Assembly (NCBI GenBank): GCA_963978895.1
Contig: OZ022243.1
Coordinates: forward strand, 10,287,396-10,351,395
DNA length: 64,000 nt
Direction of reading: 5' to 3'
Source: Erpobdella octoculata
Taxonomy: Eukaryota > Annelida > Clitellata > Hirudinida > Erpobdellidae
A program made the translations under genes and the position numbers. Of the stretch, positions 47,336 to 58,729 are shown piece after piece. Within the stretch, counting starts at the first letter, position 1; every line of letters starts with the position of its first letter. The notes beneath the pieces were generated by a model that was not told the DNA's origin, searched no databases, and worked only from the letters and a program-made list of their open reading frames with translations.

Positions 47336-48229
47336 AAAATAATAATAAATAGAATGTAATAAAATAAATGAAAATAGATAATAAAAGATGAATAAACTAA
47401 TAAAAAATAAATAATTGCATAAAAATCAGTATCCATGCCTGGATAGCGCTACTTTAAAAGATGTGTTAGTCTCAGAATGCCACAGTGTCAGCGTCCAAGT
47501 TATTCCATATATTTACTACTCTTGAACTAAAAAAAGCCTTTTTTATAAAAAAAGCAATGTTTGGCTCATTTCAAATAAGAAGAGAGAAAAAAAATAAAAG
47601 TAGATGTTTTATGGTTCAAGGGAACTGGCTGTTGATGTTGATGCATGTATCGTTTAGAAACAATCTCAATCAATATGTTAAAGATGACATCTCATTCACA
47701 TATGATTAAAGTGTCTTTTCAATTAGGTTCTGATTTTAGAAGCAACAGTTTAACATTTCTGTTTTTCCTCTGATTGTACTAGATTTGATATAGGCCCCAG
47801 TCTCGCACGCTTTTGGAGCGGACTTTCATAGTGTGTGGGATGTTGACAATTAGATAAGGATACAGGTTGGCACAACTCTTGAATATGTGTGAATGGTTAA
47901 AAGTAAACTAAGATCTGTTAATTTTTATTGTTATATTGGAATAAAATTATATGTGCAGAACATTACATACAAATGAATTTTTTTGTTTGGTCTAAAGTAG
48001 ACTAAATAATAGCTAAACTAAACTAGAATAATAACAGCAGATGTATATAATAACTAAACTAATGGCATTTTAAATAACTAAAACTAAAAAACATAAAAAA
48101 GTTTTCATTAAAAAATAACTAAAACAAATTCTAAAATAATTTTTTTAATTAAAATACTACTGGTTTTCACCACATAAATTTTATTCACCGATTTCTTGCA
48201 CTTTCTTTTTTTTTATTTTAACCTTGTAG
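47336..48229. other. Intronic sequence before EGFR exon 8
   Basis: An unassigned open stretch at 47485-47709 (FNIFTTLELKKAFFIKKAMF under one reading) has no recognised domain. TAACTAAAC-type repeats occupy about 48000-48150. Confidence 0.4.
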
Positions 48230-48337
48230 ATTTTACGGTTATACTCAATAGTTACTGCCTCAACAATTGTCCTGATAAATATTATCAGCATCAAGATTAT
48301 TGCCTACCATGTACCAAAGATATGTTGTGTCCTAAAG
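48230..48337 (+). CDS. EGFR: EGFR exon (end of Cys-rich domain II, equivalent of human exon 8)
   Basis: 108 nt, phase 1 in and out. The acceptor is TTTTAACCTTGTAG and the donor GTAAGT. It reads DFTVILNSYCLNNCPDKYYQ, then DYCLPCTKDMLCPK. This matches the last furin-like modules of EGFR domain II (C-V-R-x-C...C-x-x-C...C-x-K-V-C), with the final V-C supplied by the next exon. Confidence 0.91.
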
Positions 48338-48432
48338 GTAAGTCATAAAATAAATCTGGCTTCGAACTATTTTCTCTCAATTTGAGATATTTATATTTGA
48401 TTGCATAAACTATCTCGCCCTTTTGGCCCAGC

Positions 48433-48435
<3 letters not shown>

Positions 48436-48470
<35 letters not shown>
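48436..48470. repeat. (AT)n microsatellite
   Basis: Short AT tract at the low-coordinate edge of the older minus-strand gypsy remnant. Confidence 0.9.
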
Positions 48471-48475
<5 letters not shown>

Positions 48476-49009
48476 AAATTCTTGGTTTGGGTAATCAAAC
48501 ACGAGTCAGTAAAGTTTAAAATTTTAATAACTATTCCAAAAGAAAGAATTGATAATTTACAAAGTGCCTATTCGAATTCAAATATCACTTTCGGCAAGTC
48601 ACGGAAGCCATTAATCGAGCTCCAGTTAGACCGACCCAACAACAAAAACCAAAAAGAGATATGCGCGCCGTCGCTAGGTTACAGCAATGCCTACTTGTTC
48701 CGGGCAATTTCTTTTCAAAGTTTTGTACGGTAACCTTTCTGTATCCGGAAGATTACGTCATTGATTTTCCTGATAATAACATATGGACCTTCCCAATCTT
48801 GTTGCAATTTAGGTAATCGTCCTTTTCTTCTTTATGGGTTGTTAAACCAGAAAAGATGATTTTTTTGAAAATTTCCCCAGATTTAATCGGCAATCATAGC
48901 GAGTCTTTATTTTGTCGCTGGCTGTTTTCATTTTATCCCTCACAATCGAATGAAATATATTCATCTTTCCAGTCCAGAAACAAATTCTGACTTTGTTTCA
49001 TCAGATTTT
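48471..49009 (-). pseudogene. Older gypsy: integrase C terminus and 3' flank
   Basis: The - strand at about 48970-48720 reads FWFNNP, stop, RRKGRLPKLQQDWEGPYVII, then NDVIFRIQ. This is the C-terminal GPY-type end of gypsy integrase. It continues at 57821-58320 beyond the younger gypsy inserted at 49015. 48471-48720 may be its 3' LTR (begins TGTTGAAATTC), but no partner was found. Confidence 0.7.
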
Positions 49010-49014
49010 GTATG

Positions 49015-49388
<374 letters not shown>

Positions 49389-49629
49389 TTGGCGACGAGG
49401 ATGTCAAAGGACCAAGGTTCAAGCATAGCACAATTGCTCAAATTTCTAATTGATAAAGAAGCTCGAGAAAAAGAGAGGGAAGCTCGAGAAAAACAAGAAA
49501 AACTTGAAAAAGAGGCTAGAAAAAAAGGAAGAACTTATTGAAGAATGTGAAAAGATAAAACTGTTGCATACAGAACAAATGATGATTTCAGAAACCTTAG
49601 TTAGTAAGTAATCACTATTCAGAGAAATC

Positions 49630-50130
49630 ACCTAAAAAATCTTCCAGCCAAGAAATCAGGGGTTCATCCGTAAACAAAAATGTTTGTTTTCGCTGTGGAA
49701 AACCGGGACATTTTGCTGCCAACTGCAGAACTGATAATAGAAGTCCCAAAAGACTTTTCAGTGGAAAGAGAAGTCCAAGCTTAAGGAGGAGTCCCAGTCC
49801 GTCGTATAGACGACACGAAATACGGCAAGTCAAGACAATTCCCAGCAAGCGAACAGTTATAGCAGCCAATAGAAGATACACCACTGTGAAATTTGGTGAT
49901 GTCGAAATTCGGATGCAACTGGACTCCGGAGCTGATGTCACAATCATCAGTACAAAAACTTGGGTGAAGATTGGTTCACCACGGCTAGATAAGGCAACAA
50001 CAAAAATTGGTGCTGCAAACGGTACTGAAATTCAAGTACTAGGTGAATTTCAAACCAAATTTTCGTGCGCAGGATTCACAGGCAATGGACGCTGTTTTGT
50101 GGCCAAAAATACAACACAACTTCTAGGAAT
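49630..50130 (+). CDS. Gypsy zinc knuckle and aspartic protease (interrupted)
   Basis: The frame carries VCFRCGKPGHFAANCR, a CCHC nucleic-acid-binding knuckle. An Arg/Ser/Pro-rich linker (SPKRLFSGKRSPSLRRSPSP) follows, then the retropepsin MQLDSGADVTIIST with active-site D-S-G. A short N-terminal gag piece (MSKDQGSSIAQLLKFLIDKE) is at 49401 and is separated from this by stops, so gag has suffered a large deletion. The frame is cut at about 50130 by the LINE. Confidence 0.8.
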
Positions 50131-50362
50131 CTGTGAGCCGGTTGTCGCTGTTGAGTCTCTATTACTTTTTTCGATAACATTTCGTTTTTAGTAAACATAT
50201 CTGGTAAAAATTTATATGACTGAACTTGTCTCAATACAAGCTAACTATTGGTACAAAATTTATCTGATTTTGATACCTGGTTTTGTCAAAAACTGTTGAA
50301 TAGTTTAGTGAGTTTAGTTCTGTTGTCGTTTGTTGCCACTCCTGTAAGTTGTACTACATACT

Positions 50363-51016
50363 GTGATGTCACGTAAAAGGCAAGAGGAGGTTCTGGACTT
50401 GTTAATGGAAGGTAAAACAATCGAAGCATTATCGGATAAGATTAAAGAAAAGATACTTCCCAGTCTGGAACATGGCATTAAAGAAATGATGAAGAACTTA
50501 ATGTTGGAGACAGTGACAAAACGGATAAAGGACGAAATTAAGCCGCTGGTGGATAAAATAAAGTCCATAACGGAGGAAAACAAAACTCTACAGATTCGAG
50601 TTGACAGACTGGAGATGCAATTGAGAAGCAACGATCTCGTCATTCACGGAATCCCTGAATCGTCCTACGCTGAGGTGGCTTCGGGTGTGACTGCTGGAGA
50701 AGGTGATTCCTCTAAACATATGTCTCGGCAGGATACAATGAGTGCTGTCGTGGAGTGCTGCAGGGCGAAGTTAGATCTCGACATATCTATGAAGGATATC
50801 ACTGCCGGGTACAGAATACCTGGCATTAAAAACGCACCACGACCGATAGTTATAACTCTCGCTTCAATGACAGTCAGAGACCGAATTTACTCTTCAAGAC
50901 GCCTACTTCACAAACAAGAAGATAAACATAAAATTTATATCAACGAACATTTAACTAAGAGGTGCTCAGAAATCTTTTCGAGAGGCAGGAGACTACTCAA
51001 AGAAAAGAAAATCTAA
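50363..51016 (+). CDS. LINE ORF1 protein
   Basis: 217 codons, uninterrupted. Residues about 1-90 are helical and coiled coil (IKEKILPSLEHGIKEMMKNL, then KPLVDKIKSITEENKTLQIR). Then comes the ORF1p core LRSNDLVIHGIPESSY, ITAGYRIPGIKNAPRPIVIT, and HKIYINEHLTKRCSEIFSRG. In this LINE group ORF1p is an RNA-binding chaperone. ORF2 follows about 80 bp downstream. Confidence 0.82.
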   Translation: MMSRKRQEEVLDLLMEGKTIEALSDKIKEKILPSLEHGIKEMMKNLMLETVTKRIKDEIKPLVDKIKSITEENKTLQIRVDRLEMQLRSNDLVIHGIPESSYAEVASGVTAGEGDSSKHMSRQDTMSAVVECCRAKLDLDISMKDITAGYRIPGIKNAPRPIVITLASMTVRDRIYSSRRLLHKQEDKHKIYINEHLTKRCSEIFSRGRRLLKEKKI

Positions 51017-51098
51017 TCCATCTGGACATGGAATGGCGTTGTTTTTGCAAAAAGAGTTGAATCTGACAAGCCAATTAAAATCCTAAGTCTCGAGGAGG

Positions 51099-52655
51099 TT
51101 GAAAAGTTACAGACTTGTTAAAATGGCTTATGATACGACGAACACTGAAGAAGAACGTTTAAGTTTACTGAAGTCTATAAGAAGCTGTTCTTTGTTTGAT
51201 TATAACATTGATCCTGATGAAAATATCTTCCACCCAATCTATGATAATAGAAATGTTTATGTTACTTCTGATGAGTTAAACGAGTTAACCGGTCGATTAG
51301 CTTCTGATCATTTTTCATTTCTTCACGTCAATTGCAGAAGCTTAAAAAATAAATTGCATGACTTAGCAATATTACTTCACTGGAGTAGATCTAGGATTTT
51401 GGCGGTTACAGAGACCTGGCTGGATGACAATTCATCCTTGAGCGTGGAAATACCGGGCTTTGTTTTCGTATCCAGACATAGAGCTATGAAAAAAGGTGGC
51501 GGAGTTGGTTTTTTTATTGACTCTGACTTAAAATATTCTGTTCTTGATGTTAGTTCCTGGAGTGTTGATATTACTTCATTTGAAATTCTCTTGATATCTG
51601 CGGAGTGTCGAGGAATTGGAAGTTTTACTGTTGGAGTAATCTATCGCCCACCGGATACCAATATACGTGTTTTTAATGCAGAGCTGAGTAACATCTTGGA
51701 TTACGTTGACAGAAAAAATAAGAAGATATTTCTACTGGGCGACTTCAACATTGATTTTCTCGACAAAGAATGGAACTCACTCACAGCTGAGTTTTTTAAT
51801 TTACTAGCTTCCCACTGCCTTCTTCCAGCCTTTACAACGCCAACTAGAAAATGCCCCTCAACCGCTACCGCAATTGATAATATATTTACTAATTATCCAC
51901 TACAGAAGACTCTCGCCAGGATTGTGCTCGATGATGTCTCGGACCACTTCCCTATTTTTCTCTCTGCCACATTATCGACACCTGATTGCGTCGGAAAAAA
52001 TCATGTCTTCTTAAGAAGGAGTTTCGTTAATAAAGAAATTTTTGAGCAAACGCTGCATGGAGCCGATTGGTCTAGGGTAATAGAGGTGGCCGAGTGTGGC
52101 GACGCGTCATCCGCCTATTCAATGTTTATCAATAGATACCTTGAGATATATAATAATTCCTTTCCTCTGGTGAGCTGCAGCGGCAAATCTAACGGACCTA
52201 ACAAGTTTGATAAAGAATGGATGACACCTGAACTTATGAAAAGCTGCAAGAAAAAAAATGCGCTTTACCGAGCATACACCAGGAATCCATCTCCGTCTAA
52301 CAAACAGAAATTTACTACATTTAGAAACCTCTTCAAATCAACTAAGGTAAAAACCATCAAACAATTCTACTCCGAAAAGTTTAAATTAAACAACAACAAC
52401 ATGAAAGGAGCATGGAAGTTAATTGGGAACATTTTAAATAAAAAGACCAACATGGAACAATGCAAGACTTTCTGTACGGATGACGGTAGTCTATTGACAT
52501 CTTCCTCTGTTATTGCTGAGTCATTTAATAATTACTTTTCTAATATTGGCTCCAACCTCGCAAGAAAGATATCCCCACCGGATACAACGTTTGAAAAATA
52601 TCTTGGCAATCCTGTGACTCACTCTTTTTTTTTTTGCACCCACTACGCCCGATGA
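51099..52655 (+). CDS. LINE ORF2, endonuclease part (frame ends at a T-run shift)
   Basis: 518 codons. The apurinic-type endonuclease is complete: HVNCRSLKNKLHDL, AVTETWLDD, KKGGGVGFF, GVIYRPPDTN, LLGDFNIDFL, TAIDNIFTN and VSDHFPIF. The linker toward the RT follows. The frame is lost at an 11-T run (52625-52635) and stops at 52655. The RT continues one frame over. The ATG at 51122 follows the non-ATG open start at 51099. Confidence 0.88.
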   Translation: MKSYRLVKMAYDTTNTEEERLSLLKSIRSCSLFDYNIDPDENIFHPIYDNRNVYVTSDELNELTGRLASDHFSFLHVNCRSLKNKLHDLAILLHWSRSRILAVTETWLDDNSSLSVEIPGFVFVSRHRAMKKGGGVGFFIDSDLKYSVLDVSSWSVDITSFEILLISAECRGIGSFTVGVIYRPPDTNIRVFNAELSNILDYVDRKNKKIFLLGDFNIDFLDKEWNSLTAEFFNLLASHCLLPAFTTPTRKCPSTATAIDNIFTNYPLQKTLARIVLDDVSDHFPIFLSATLSTPDCVGKNHVFLRRSFVNKEIFEQTLHGADWSRVIEVAECGDASSAYSMFINRYLEIYNNSFPLVSCSGKSNGPNKFDKEWMTPELMKSCKKKNALYRAYTRNPSPSNKQKFTTFRNLFKSTKVKTIKQFYSEKFKLNNNNMKGAWKLIGNILNKKTNMEQCKTFCTDDGSLLTSSSVIAESFNNYFSNIGSNLARKISPPDTTFEKYLGNPVTHSFFFCTHYAR

Positions 52656-54174
52656 GATTATCAAAATAGCTTCAGACTTAAAGATCTCTCACAGCTGCGG
52701 ATCCGATGGAGTCGACCCATGCATCGCACGAAATTCAATTACGGCGATCGCTAGTCCTCTGTCTGCCATAATAAATTGCTCAATAACTTCAGGAGTATTC
52801 TCCGCTCAACTAAAAACAGCCAAAGTCATTCCAATTTACAAATCTGGGAAAAAAGAAAACTTTTCTAATTACCGGCCAATATCTGTCTTGTGCTATTTCT
52901 CAAAGTTTTTTGAAAGAGTGATGCACTCCAGACTTTATAATTATCTTGATAAATTTTCCATTATTACACCAAATCAGTTTGGATTTAGAAAAAATCACTC
53001 AACTCATATGCCACTGGTCATGTTACATTCAAAGATTGCCGAGGCCATGGACCGTGGGAAATATGTAGTTGGCATCTTCCTGGACCTAGCTAAAGCCTTC
53101 GATACGGTTGATCACGGCATTCTGGTGGAAAAATTGAGGTACTATGGAATCCGGGGAACTCCACTATCATGGTTCAGTGACTATCTTAACTGCAGATCAC
53201 AATGCGTCCAGTACAGCAACTCTATCTCTTCGATGAAGCAGGTAACTTGTGGGGTGCCTCAAGGGTCGGTGCTGGGACCGCTTCTATTCCTCATCTATAT
53301 TAACGACCTATGCTCAGTTTCAGATCGCCTTGAATTTGTTTTGTTTGCGGACGATACTAACCTCTTTGCGACTGGCGATAACTTAGAAAATTTATATTAC
53401 GATACCAACAGTGAATTACTTTCTGTTTCTAAATGGTTCTCTGCTAGTAGACTTTCCTTAAATGTTAGCAAAACGAATTACATTTTATTTCACCATATAA
53501 ACAAAAATACTTTCTGTAATTGTCAGCTGAAGATTGATGATATACCAATTTTGCGGGTTCCTTATTGCAAGTTCTTGGGCGTGTTGCTTGATGAACACCT
53601 TACATTAAAAACTCACATTGAACATGTTACATCTAAGGTTGCAAAAAATTGTGGAGTGCTATCTCGTATACATCAGTTTGTTGATGCCAATATTTCTATG
53701 ATGTTATACTATGCACTTATATTTCCGTACTTATCATACTGCAATATTGTCTGGGCCTCAAATTATTCAACTCGTTTAAAGCCTCTTCATATTTTGCAAA
53801 AGCGAATTATTCGAATTATTTTTCACATGCCTCCCACATCGTCTTGTAAAATTCAAATGGCTAACAACAACATTCTTAATATTTATCAGATTAATTTCTT
53901 CCAAACTGGCATTTTCATGTATAAATATGATAATTTTATATTACCCTCATCATTCGATAACATGTTTGTAAAATTATCTGATGTTCATTCCTATGATCTG
54001 CGCCCCGGTCGCTGTTTTCGAACGGATTTTGCTCGGACAACTCTTAAAACATTTTCTATTAAATGCTCTGGCCCTCGTATTTATTCAATCATTCCAATAT
54101 CTGTCTCCTCCTTGAAACGTATTTCGCTATTTAAGCAAGCTCTGAAATCTTACTTATTATTGTCTCACTCATAA
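52636..54174 (+). CDS. LINE ORF2, reverse transcriptase part
   Basis: Continues the product after the frameshift. A short in-frame stretch before 52888 (SCGSDGVDPCIARNSI, KVIPIYKSGKK, NYRPISVLCYFSKFFE) leads into the RT palm: QFGFRKNHST, IFLDLAKAFDTVDHGIL, CGVPQGSVLGPLLFL and catalytic LFADDTNLF. The C-terminal domain (KFLGVLLDEHLTLK, LHILQKRIIRIIF) ends at 54174. No internal stop was seen. Confidence 0.88.
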   Translation, partial: APTTPDEIIKIASDLKISHSCGSDGVDPCIARNSITAIASPLSAIINCSITSGVFSAQLKTAKVIPIYKSGKKENFSNYRPISVLCYFSKFFERVMHSRLYNYLDKFSIITPNQFGFRKNHSTHMPLVMLHSKIAEAMDRGKYVVGIFLDLAKAFDTVDHGILVEKLRYYGIRGTPLSWFSDYLNCRSQCVQYSNSISSMKQVTCGVPQGSVLGPLLFLIYINDLCSVSDRLEFVLFADDTNLFATGDNLENLYYDTNSELLSVSKWFSASRLSLNVSKTNYILFHHINKNTFCNCQLKIDDIPILRVPYCKFLGVLLDEHLTLKTHIEHVTSKVAKNCGVLSRIHQFVDANISMMLYYALIFPYLSYCNIVWASNYSTRLKPLHILQKRIIRIIFHMPPTSSCKIQMANNNILNIYQINFFQTGIFMYKYDNFILPSSFDNMFVKLSDVHSYDLRPGRCFRTDFARTTLKTFSIKCSGPRIYSIIPISVSSLKRISLFKQALKSYLLLSHS

Positions 54175-54503
54175 CTACTCAATACCTATTACCTTAGCAT
54201 ACCAATTTCAGTCTCTTCCTTGATAAGTTTATTGAACTACTATTTGAAATGTCTTAACTCAACCAGCTCATTTGCTTCTTTTTGTAAAGGTTGTCCATTA
54301 AGCGGGAAGGAATTCCCTTCGGACGAACCTTTTGGGCACCTTATTTCTTTCTCAACCAATCGATTTTTTTTTCTTTTTCTGAAATTTTGGTTCTATATTT
54401 TTCTTGTCGTTTTGGTTATTTTCTTTTGTTTACGTTTAATACTTATGTTGGTGCTCAATAAATGAATAAATGAAAAAATAAATGAAAAAAATGAATTGAA
54501 TGG

Positions 54504-56924
54504 ATGGATCAACTTCCACCAATGATAAAAGCATTTGATGCAATCTGTTGTTCTGTTGCAGAAAAGCCTTCGAATGAAGAAACCAGTTTAGCTGTTCGTT
54601 TACAAACAGAGTTTCCAAATGTTTTCAAAGAAGAATTGGGTCTTTGCAGTAAAAAGAAAGCAAGATTGCTCCTTAAGTCAGAGTCTCAGCCAAAATTTTG
54701 CAGACCACGAAAAGTACCTTTTGCTTACGAAGAAATAACCATTAGGGAACTTGAAAGACTAGTCAATGTAGGAGTTCTTAAAAGAGTAGAATACAGTCAC
54801 TGGGCGGCACCGATTGTGGTTGTTCCAAAGAAAAGCGGAACGGTGCGCATCTGTGCTGATTATAAAACAGGCCTTAATGACGCGCTTGAGATGCACCAAC
54901 ATCCACTTCCAACACCGGATGAAATTTTTTCAAAATTAAACCAAGGAGCTTGGTTTACTCAAGTAGATTTTGCTGATGCATATCTACAGTTGGAAATGGA
55001 TGAATCGTCAAAAGAGCTCGTTACGATCAACACTCCTAAAGGTCTATATCAGTACCAGAGACTTCCCTTTGGAGTAAAAAGTGCACCAGGTATTTTCCAG
55101 GAAACAATGGATAATTTAACTTCAGGGTTAAAAGGCTGTGCGGCTTACCTGGACGATGTAATTGTGACCGGCACAACATTGGAAGAACACAATATGAATG
55201 TTCTTGAACTATTCAAACGGATTTCAGATTTTGGTTTTAGAGTCAAGATGGACAAGTGCTCTTTTGCCAAGAAAGAGATTAAATTTCTAGGTCATATTAT
55301 CAGCAAAGAAGGCCGAAAACCAGATCCAGAAAAGATAACAGCAATTGTAGAAATGCCCCCACCAAAAGACAGGAAACAGTTAAAATCGTTTTTGGGTATG
55401 GTTAGTTACTATTCTGTTTTTGTACCAAAGATGAGACAAATGAGAGGCCCACTAGATGAATTGGAAAAAAATGAGAAATTTGATTGGTTAAGAGTACACC
55501 AGGAATCTTTCACAAGCCTTAATAAGGTGTTACAATCAAATTTATTGCTGACGCATTATGATCCCAAAAGAGACATCGTAATAGCTGCTGATGCATGTGA
55601 ATACGGAATTGGAGCAGTGATTTCACACCGATTTCGTAATGGAACAGAAAAAGCAGTCGCTCATGCAGGCCGTGCGCTGACCCAAGCAGAAAAGAATTAC
55701 GGCCAAATAGAAAAAGAAGCTTTAGCCCTAGTTTTTGCAGTAAGAAAATTCCATAGATTTGTTTATGGAAGGCGGTTTACGCTTTTGACCGATCACAAGC
55801 TTCTCTTGTCAGTATTTGGTTCAAAAAAAGGAATGTCTGCACACGCTGCAAACAGACTACAGAGATGGGAACTGATACTTTTAGCTTATGATTTTGAGAT
55901 CGAATATCGACGAACAGCAAATTTTGGTCAAGCTGATGCCTTATCAAGACTCATTGATTCCAAAAAAACAACAGGAAATGAGGATTTGATAATAGCAGGT
56001 GTAAACGAAGACATCACAATGATACAAGAGGATACGATGAGACAATTACCTGTTTGTAAGAAAGATATTCAAATTATGACAGAAGAAGACTCTGAACTCA
56101 GAGAGTTAAATGAGATCATTAAAAAAGGAATTTGGCCAAAAGTTAAACCTGGATCAAACTGGAATGCATTCCAAAGTAAAGCAACTGATTTGACTTTACA
56201 TGATGGCATTCTATTTATGGGGGTAAGAGCAGTAATTCCAAAAAAACTGCAACAGCGTATATTGAGGATGCTACATCAGGGTCATCCAAGAATTACGAGA
56301 ATGAAAATGCTGGCCAGACAGTCGGTGTATTGGCATAGAATCGATAGAGATATTGAAAGTATGGTGAAAACATGTGATGCATGTCAAAAAGCAGCTAAAA
56401 TGCCTATAAAAAACACGTTGTCACCATGGCCTGAACCTTCACAGGCCTGTGAGAGAATTCACATTGATTTTGCGGGACCAATGGAGAATTCAATGTTTCT
56501 GGTTGTTGTGGACGCATATTCAAAATGGCCAGAAATAATACAAATGAGTGCGGCTACCTCAACAACGACAATTCGCGAGCTGAACAGAATGTTTGCTCGG
56601 TATGGATTTCCCAAGACATTGGTATCAGATAACGGAACACAATTTACTTCTATGGAATTTGAAAGATTTTGTCAGTCAAAATTTATCAGTCACATCCGAA
56701 TACCTCCTTTTCATCCACAAAGTAATGGTCAAGCAGAAAGATTTGTTGATACTTTCAAAAGAACCATACAAAAGCTAAAAGGTGAAGGAATTACCGAGGA
56801 ATTGGAGCAAAAGTTTTTGTTGTGTTATAGATTTACACCATGCCCATCTAGTCCACATCAGAAATCTCCGCAGAAAATTTTTTGGGGAGACAAATTAGAA
56901 CACCACTATCAGACTTACAACTAA
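54504..56924 (+). CDS. Gypsy pol: RT, RNase H, integrase
   Basis: 806 codons without a stop. RT (residues about 60-270): WAAPIVVVPKKSGTVRICAD, FTQVDFADAYLQLE and catalytic YLDDVIVTGTT. RNase H (about 330-480): IAADACEYGIGAV, EKEALALVFAVRKFH, LTDHKLLL and GQADALSRL. Integrase (about 580-800): zinc region GHPRITRMKMLARQ with C-D-A-C-Q; core HIDFAGP, LVSDNGTQF and HPQSNGQAERF. The end at 56924 comes from a frameshift; the C-terminal domain continues in another frame at 56882-57067. The frame is separated from its protease by the LINE. Confidence 0.92.
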   Translation: MDQLPPMIKAFDAICCSVAEKPSNEETSLAVRLQTEFPNVFKEELGLCSKKKARLLLKSESQPKFCRPRKVPFAYEEITIRELERLVNVGVLKRVEYSHWAAPIVVVPKKSGTVRICADYKTGLNDALEMHQHPLPTPDEIFSKLNQGAWFTQVDFADAYLQLEMDESSKELVTINTPKGLYQYQRLPFGVKSAPGIFQETMDNLTSGLKGCAAYLDDVIVTGTTLEEHNMNVLELFKRISDFGFRVKMDKCSFAKKEIKFLGHIISKEGRKPDPEKITAIVEMPPPKDRKQLKSFLGMVSYYSVFVPKMRQMRGPLDELEKNEKFDWLRVHQESFTSLNKVLQSNLLLTHYDPKRDIVIAADACEYGIGAVISHRFRNGTEKAVAHAGRALTQAEKNYGQIEKEALALVFAVRKFHRFVYGRRFTLLTDHKLLLSVFGSKKGMSAHAANRLQRWELILLAYDFEIEYRRTANFGQADALSRLIDSKKTTGNEDLIIAGVNEDITMIQEDTMRQLPVCKKDIQIMTEEDSELRELNEIIKKGIWPKVKPGSNWNAFQSKATDLTLHDGILFMGVRAVIPKKLQQRILRMLHQGHPRITRMKMLARQSVYWHRIDRDIESMVKTCDACQKAAKMPIKNTLSPWPEPSQACERIHIDFAGPMENSMFLVVVDAYSKWPEIIQMSAATSTTTIRELNRMFARYGFPKTLVSDNGTQFTSMEFERFCQSKFISHIRIPPFHPQSNGQAERFVDTFKRTIQKLKGEGITEELEQKFLLCYRFTPCPSSPHQKSPQKIFWGDKLEHHYQTYN

Positions 56925-57171
56925 GTACTAAAAAAGACGAAAAGCATTCAGAAAAAAAGTCTTGCATGAAGAGACAGTTTGACAAAAGGAATGGGGCAAG
57001 ACCTAGAGTTTTTAAAGAACAAGATGCGGTGTACGCTAGAGATTATGGATACCAGGGAAGATTTTAAAAAGAATTGGAAAAACGGTTTACGAAGTCGAGA
57101 TTGACAGAAGAATTACAAGAAGGCATACAAATCAATTAAGACCAAGGAATTTAGATTGGGCACTTAAAGAA

Positions 57172-57489
57172 ATGTTTGAGACATTCGACATGCCAGTGCC
57201 CCTTCAAGATAAAAGTGATGGAGAGAAAGCCCCGGTAAGAATTGTGTTCCCAGGAGAGGAAGAGATGTTGGAACCAGACATAAACGCAACCCCTCGGGTT
57301 ACGGAGAAAGAGGATGGAGAGAATAGACAAAGAGATCATGTTCCGAGCCATATAGATAATGAAGCCAATCCGGAGGAATTGACACACATTCCAACAGGAA
57401 TAGAACCGGAGGCAAGACCTAAACGTTATTGCAACCCTCCAAAACGGATAGTACTGAACCCCAGTAGGAAATCATATGATTTTCTATAA
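57172..57489 (+). CDS. Gypsy pol C-terminal tail
   Basis: 105 codons, hydrophilic, ending [20 protein letters not shown], the Arg/Pro-rich tail typical of Mag-type gypsy integrases. It ends 11 bp before the 3' LTR, directly ahead of the polypurine tract. It is separated from the main pol frame by stops near 57067 and is not a separate gene. Confidence 0.6.
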   Translation: MFETFDMPVPLQDKSDGEKAPVRIVFPGEEEMLEPDINATPRVTEKEDGENRQRDHVPSHIDNEANPEELTHIPTGIEPEARPKRYCNPPKRIVLNPSRKSYDFL

Positions 57490-57500
57490 AGAGGGGGAGG

Positions 57501-57820
<320 letters not shown>

Positions 57821-58320
57821 GTATGACTACAAAAAAGAAGTCACAATGTGGCCAAGGTGTGGCCAAAACAACACTTCTCACGGTGTGTAGCCTCTAGTGG
57901 TTTGTACACATTCTCTGTATGCCAAAAAAACAGTGATATGTAACTGCCCCACTGATATTGCTTATACTTAATAACCTTTTTCAGGAGCCCGATCAAGATA
58001 TGATTAAATTGCTCCACCATTTCATTCGATTAAGGGTGCAGTGGTGTAGTGCTAGTTTTGTGAATTCCAAGGAGTTTGCACATCTTCTAGAGTAGCAGAG
58101 ATTCAAAGTTTCTTCCATGGTAAGAGTGGAGTTAAAATGGGACACCATATTGACTGATCCAATTTTGAACCAAAGCTTTGGCCACTGTAACTGTTTCTTG
58201 CTTAAGCAGGGCATACATTTCGGGTTTTTTGAAAAATACTCTACAACCACAAGAATGTATTTGTTTTCATCCACTGATTCTGGAAAAGTCCCAGCAACAT
58301 CAATGGCGAGCGAAAACGGA
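57821..58320 (-). pseudogene. Older gypsy: integrase core
   Basis: The - strand at about 58320-57990 reads DVAGTFPESVDENKYILVVV, EYFSK...MPCLSK and shifted-frame pieces of the core. It continues to 48720 across the younger gypsy. Frameshifts throughout. Confidence 0.7.
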
Positions 58321-58475
58321 AACTGGATAATGAGAGGGAACGGGAAAGCAAGCGGGAACGGAAAAGCGGCCGAAAGCAAAATAGCGACCGGGTGTGGAAA
58401 AGCAACCGGGAGCGGAAAAATGACGGGAGCGGGAGAGCAAAAAAAAACAGGGCAACATGGGTAATCTTGCTAATA
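58305..58475 (+). mobile_element. Helitron-type 3' fragment with minisatellite
   Basis: CGGGAACGGAAAAGCGGCC-type repeats end in ACAGGGCAACATGGGTAATC, then TTGCTAAT. This resembles the Helitron terminus at 60250-60274 (GGGCAACGCCGGGTAACC, then CCGCTAGT). Confidence 0.55.
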
Positions 58476-58548
58476 ACATCAATAAACCAAAATATGTAGA
58501 TATTGTAATTAAATCACACAAGAAATTTTATTATTTTTTATTTGACAG

Positions 58549-58651
58549 TTTGCGTAGTTGAAGACTATATCAGCTTTAGAAACGTCAAAAATCTTGTTAA
58601 TTGTACCATTATAGAAGGTCATTTACAATTTTTGTCTGATTCATTCACTCG
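58549..58651 (+). CDS. EGFR: EGFR exon (start of L2 domain, equivalent of human exon 9)
   Basis: 103 nt, phase 1 in and phase 2 out. The acceptor is TTTTTTATTTGACAG and the donor GTAAGT. It reads VCVVEDYISFRNVKNLVNC, TIIEGHLQFLSDSFTR. V-C followed by N-C-T-x-I-x-G-x-L is the start of the second ligand-binding L domain. The NCT is a sequon. Confidence 0.92.
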
Positions 58652-58729
58652 GTAAGTGTCAATAATTTCAATTTCTTTAAAACAAAATTGAAAACAAATT
58701 AAAAATTAATAAACTCAATAAATTTAAAG

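Larger units (their letters stand above)
50131..54495 (+). mobile_element. Nearly intact L2/CR1-group LINE
   Basis: 4.37 kb inserted into the protease-RT junction of the gypsy element, whose reading frame resumes on the far side. Contains ORF1, ORF2 (one frameshift), a 3' UTR with GGTTGTCCATTAAGCGGG, and an (AATGAAAA)n-type tail. Flanks are consistent with a short duplication around GAAT. Confidence 0.9.

Noticed and set aside
57172..57489. Separate env-like gene of the gypsy element
   Set aside because: Hydrophilic, no signal peptide or membrane segment; best explained as the pol C-terminal tail.
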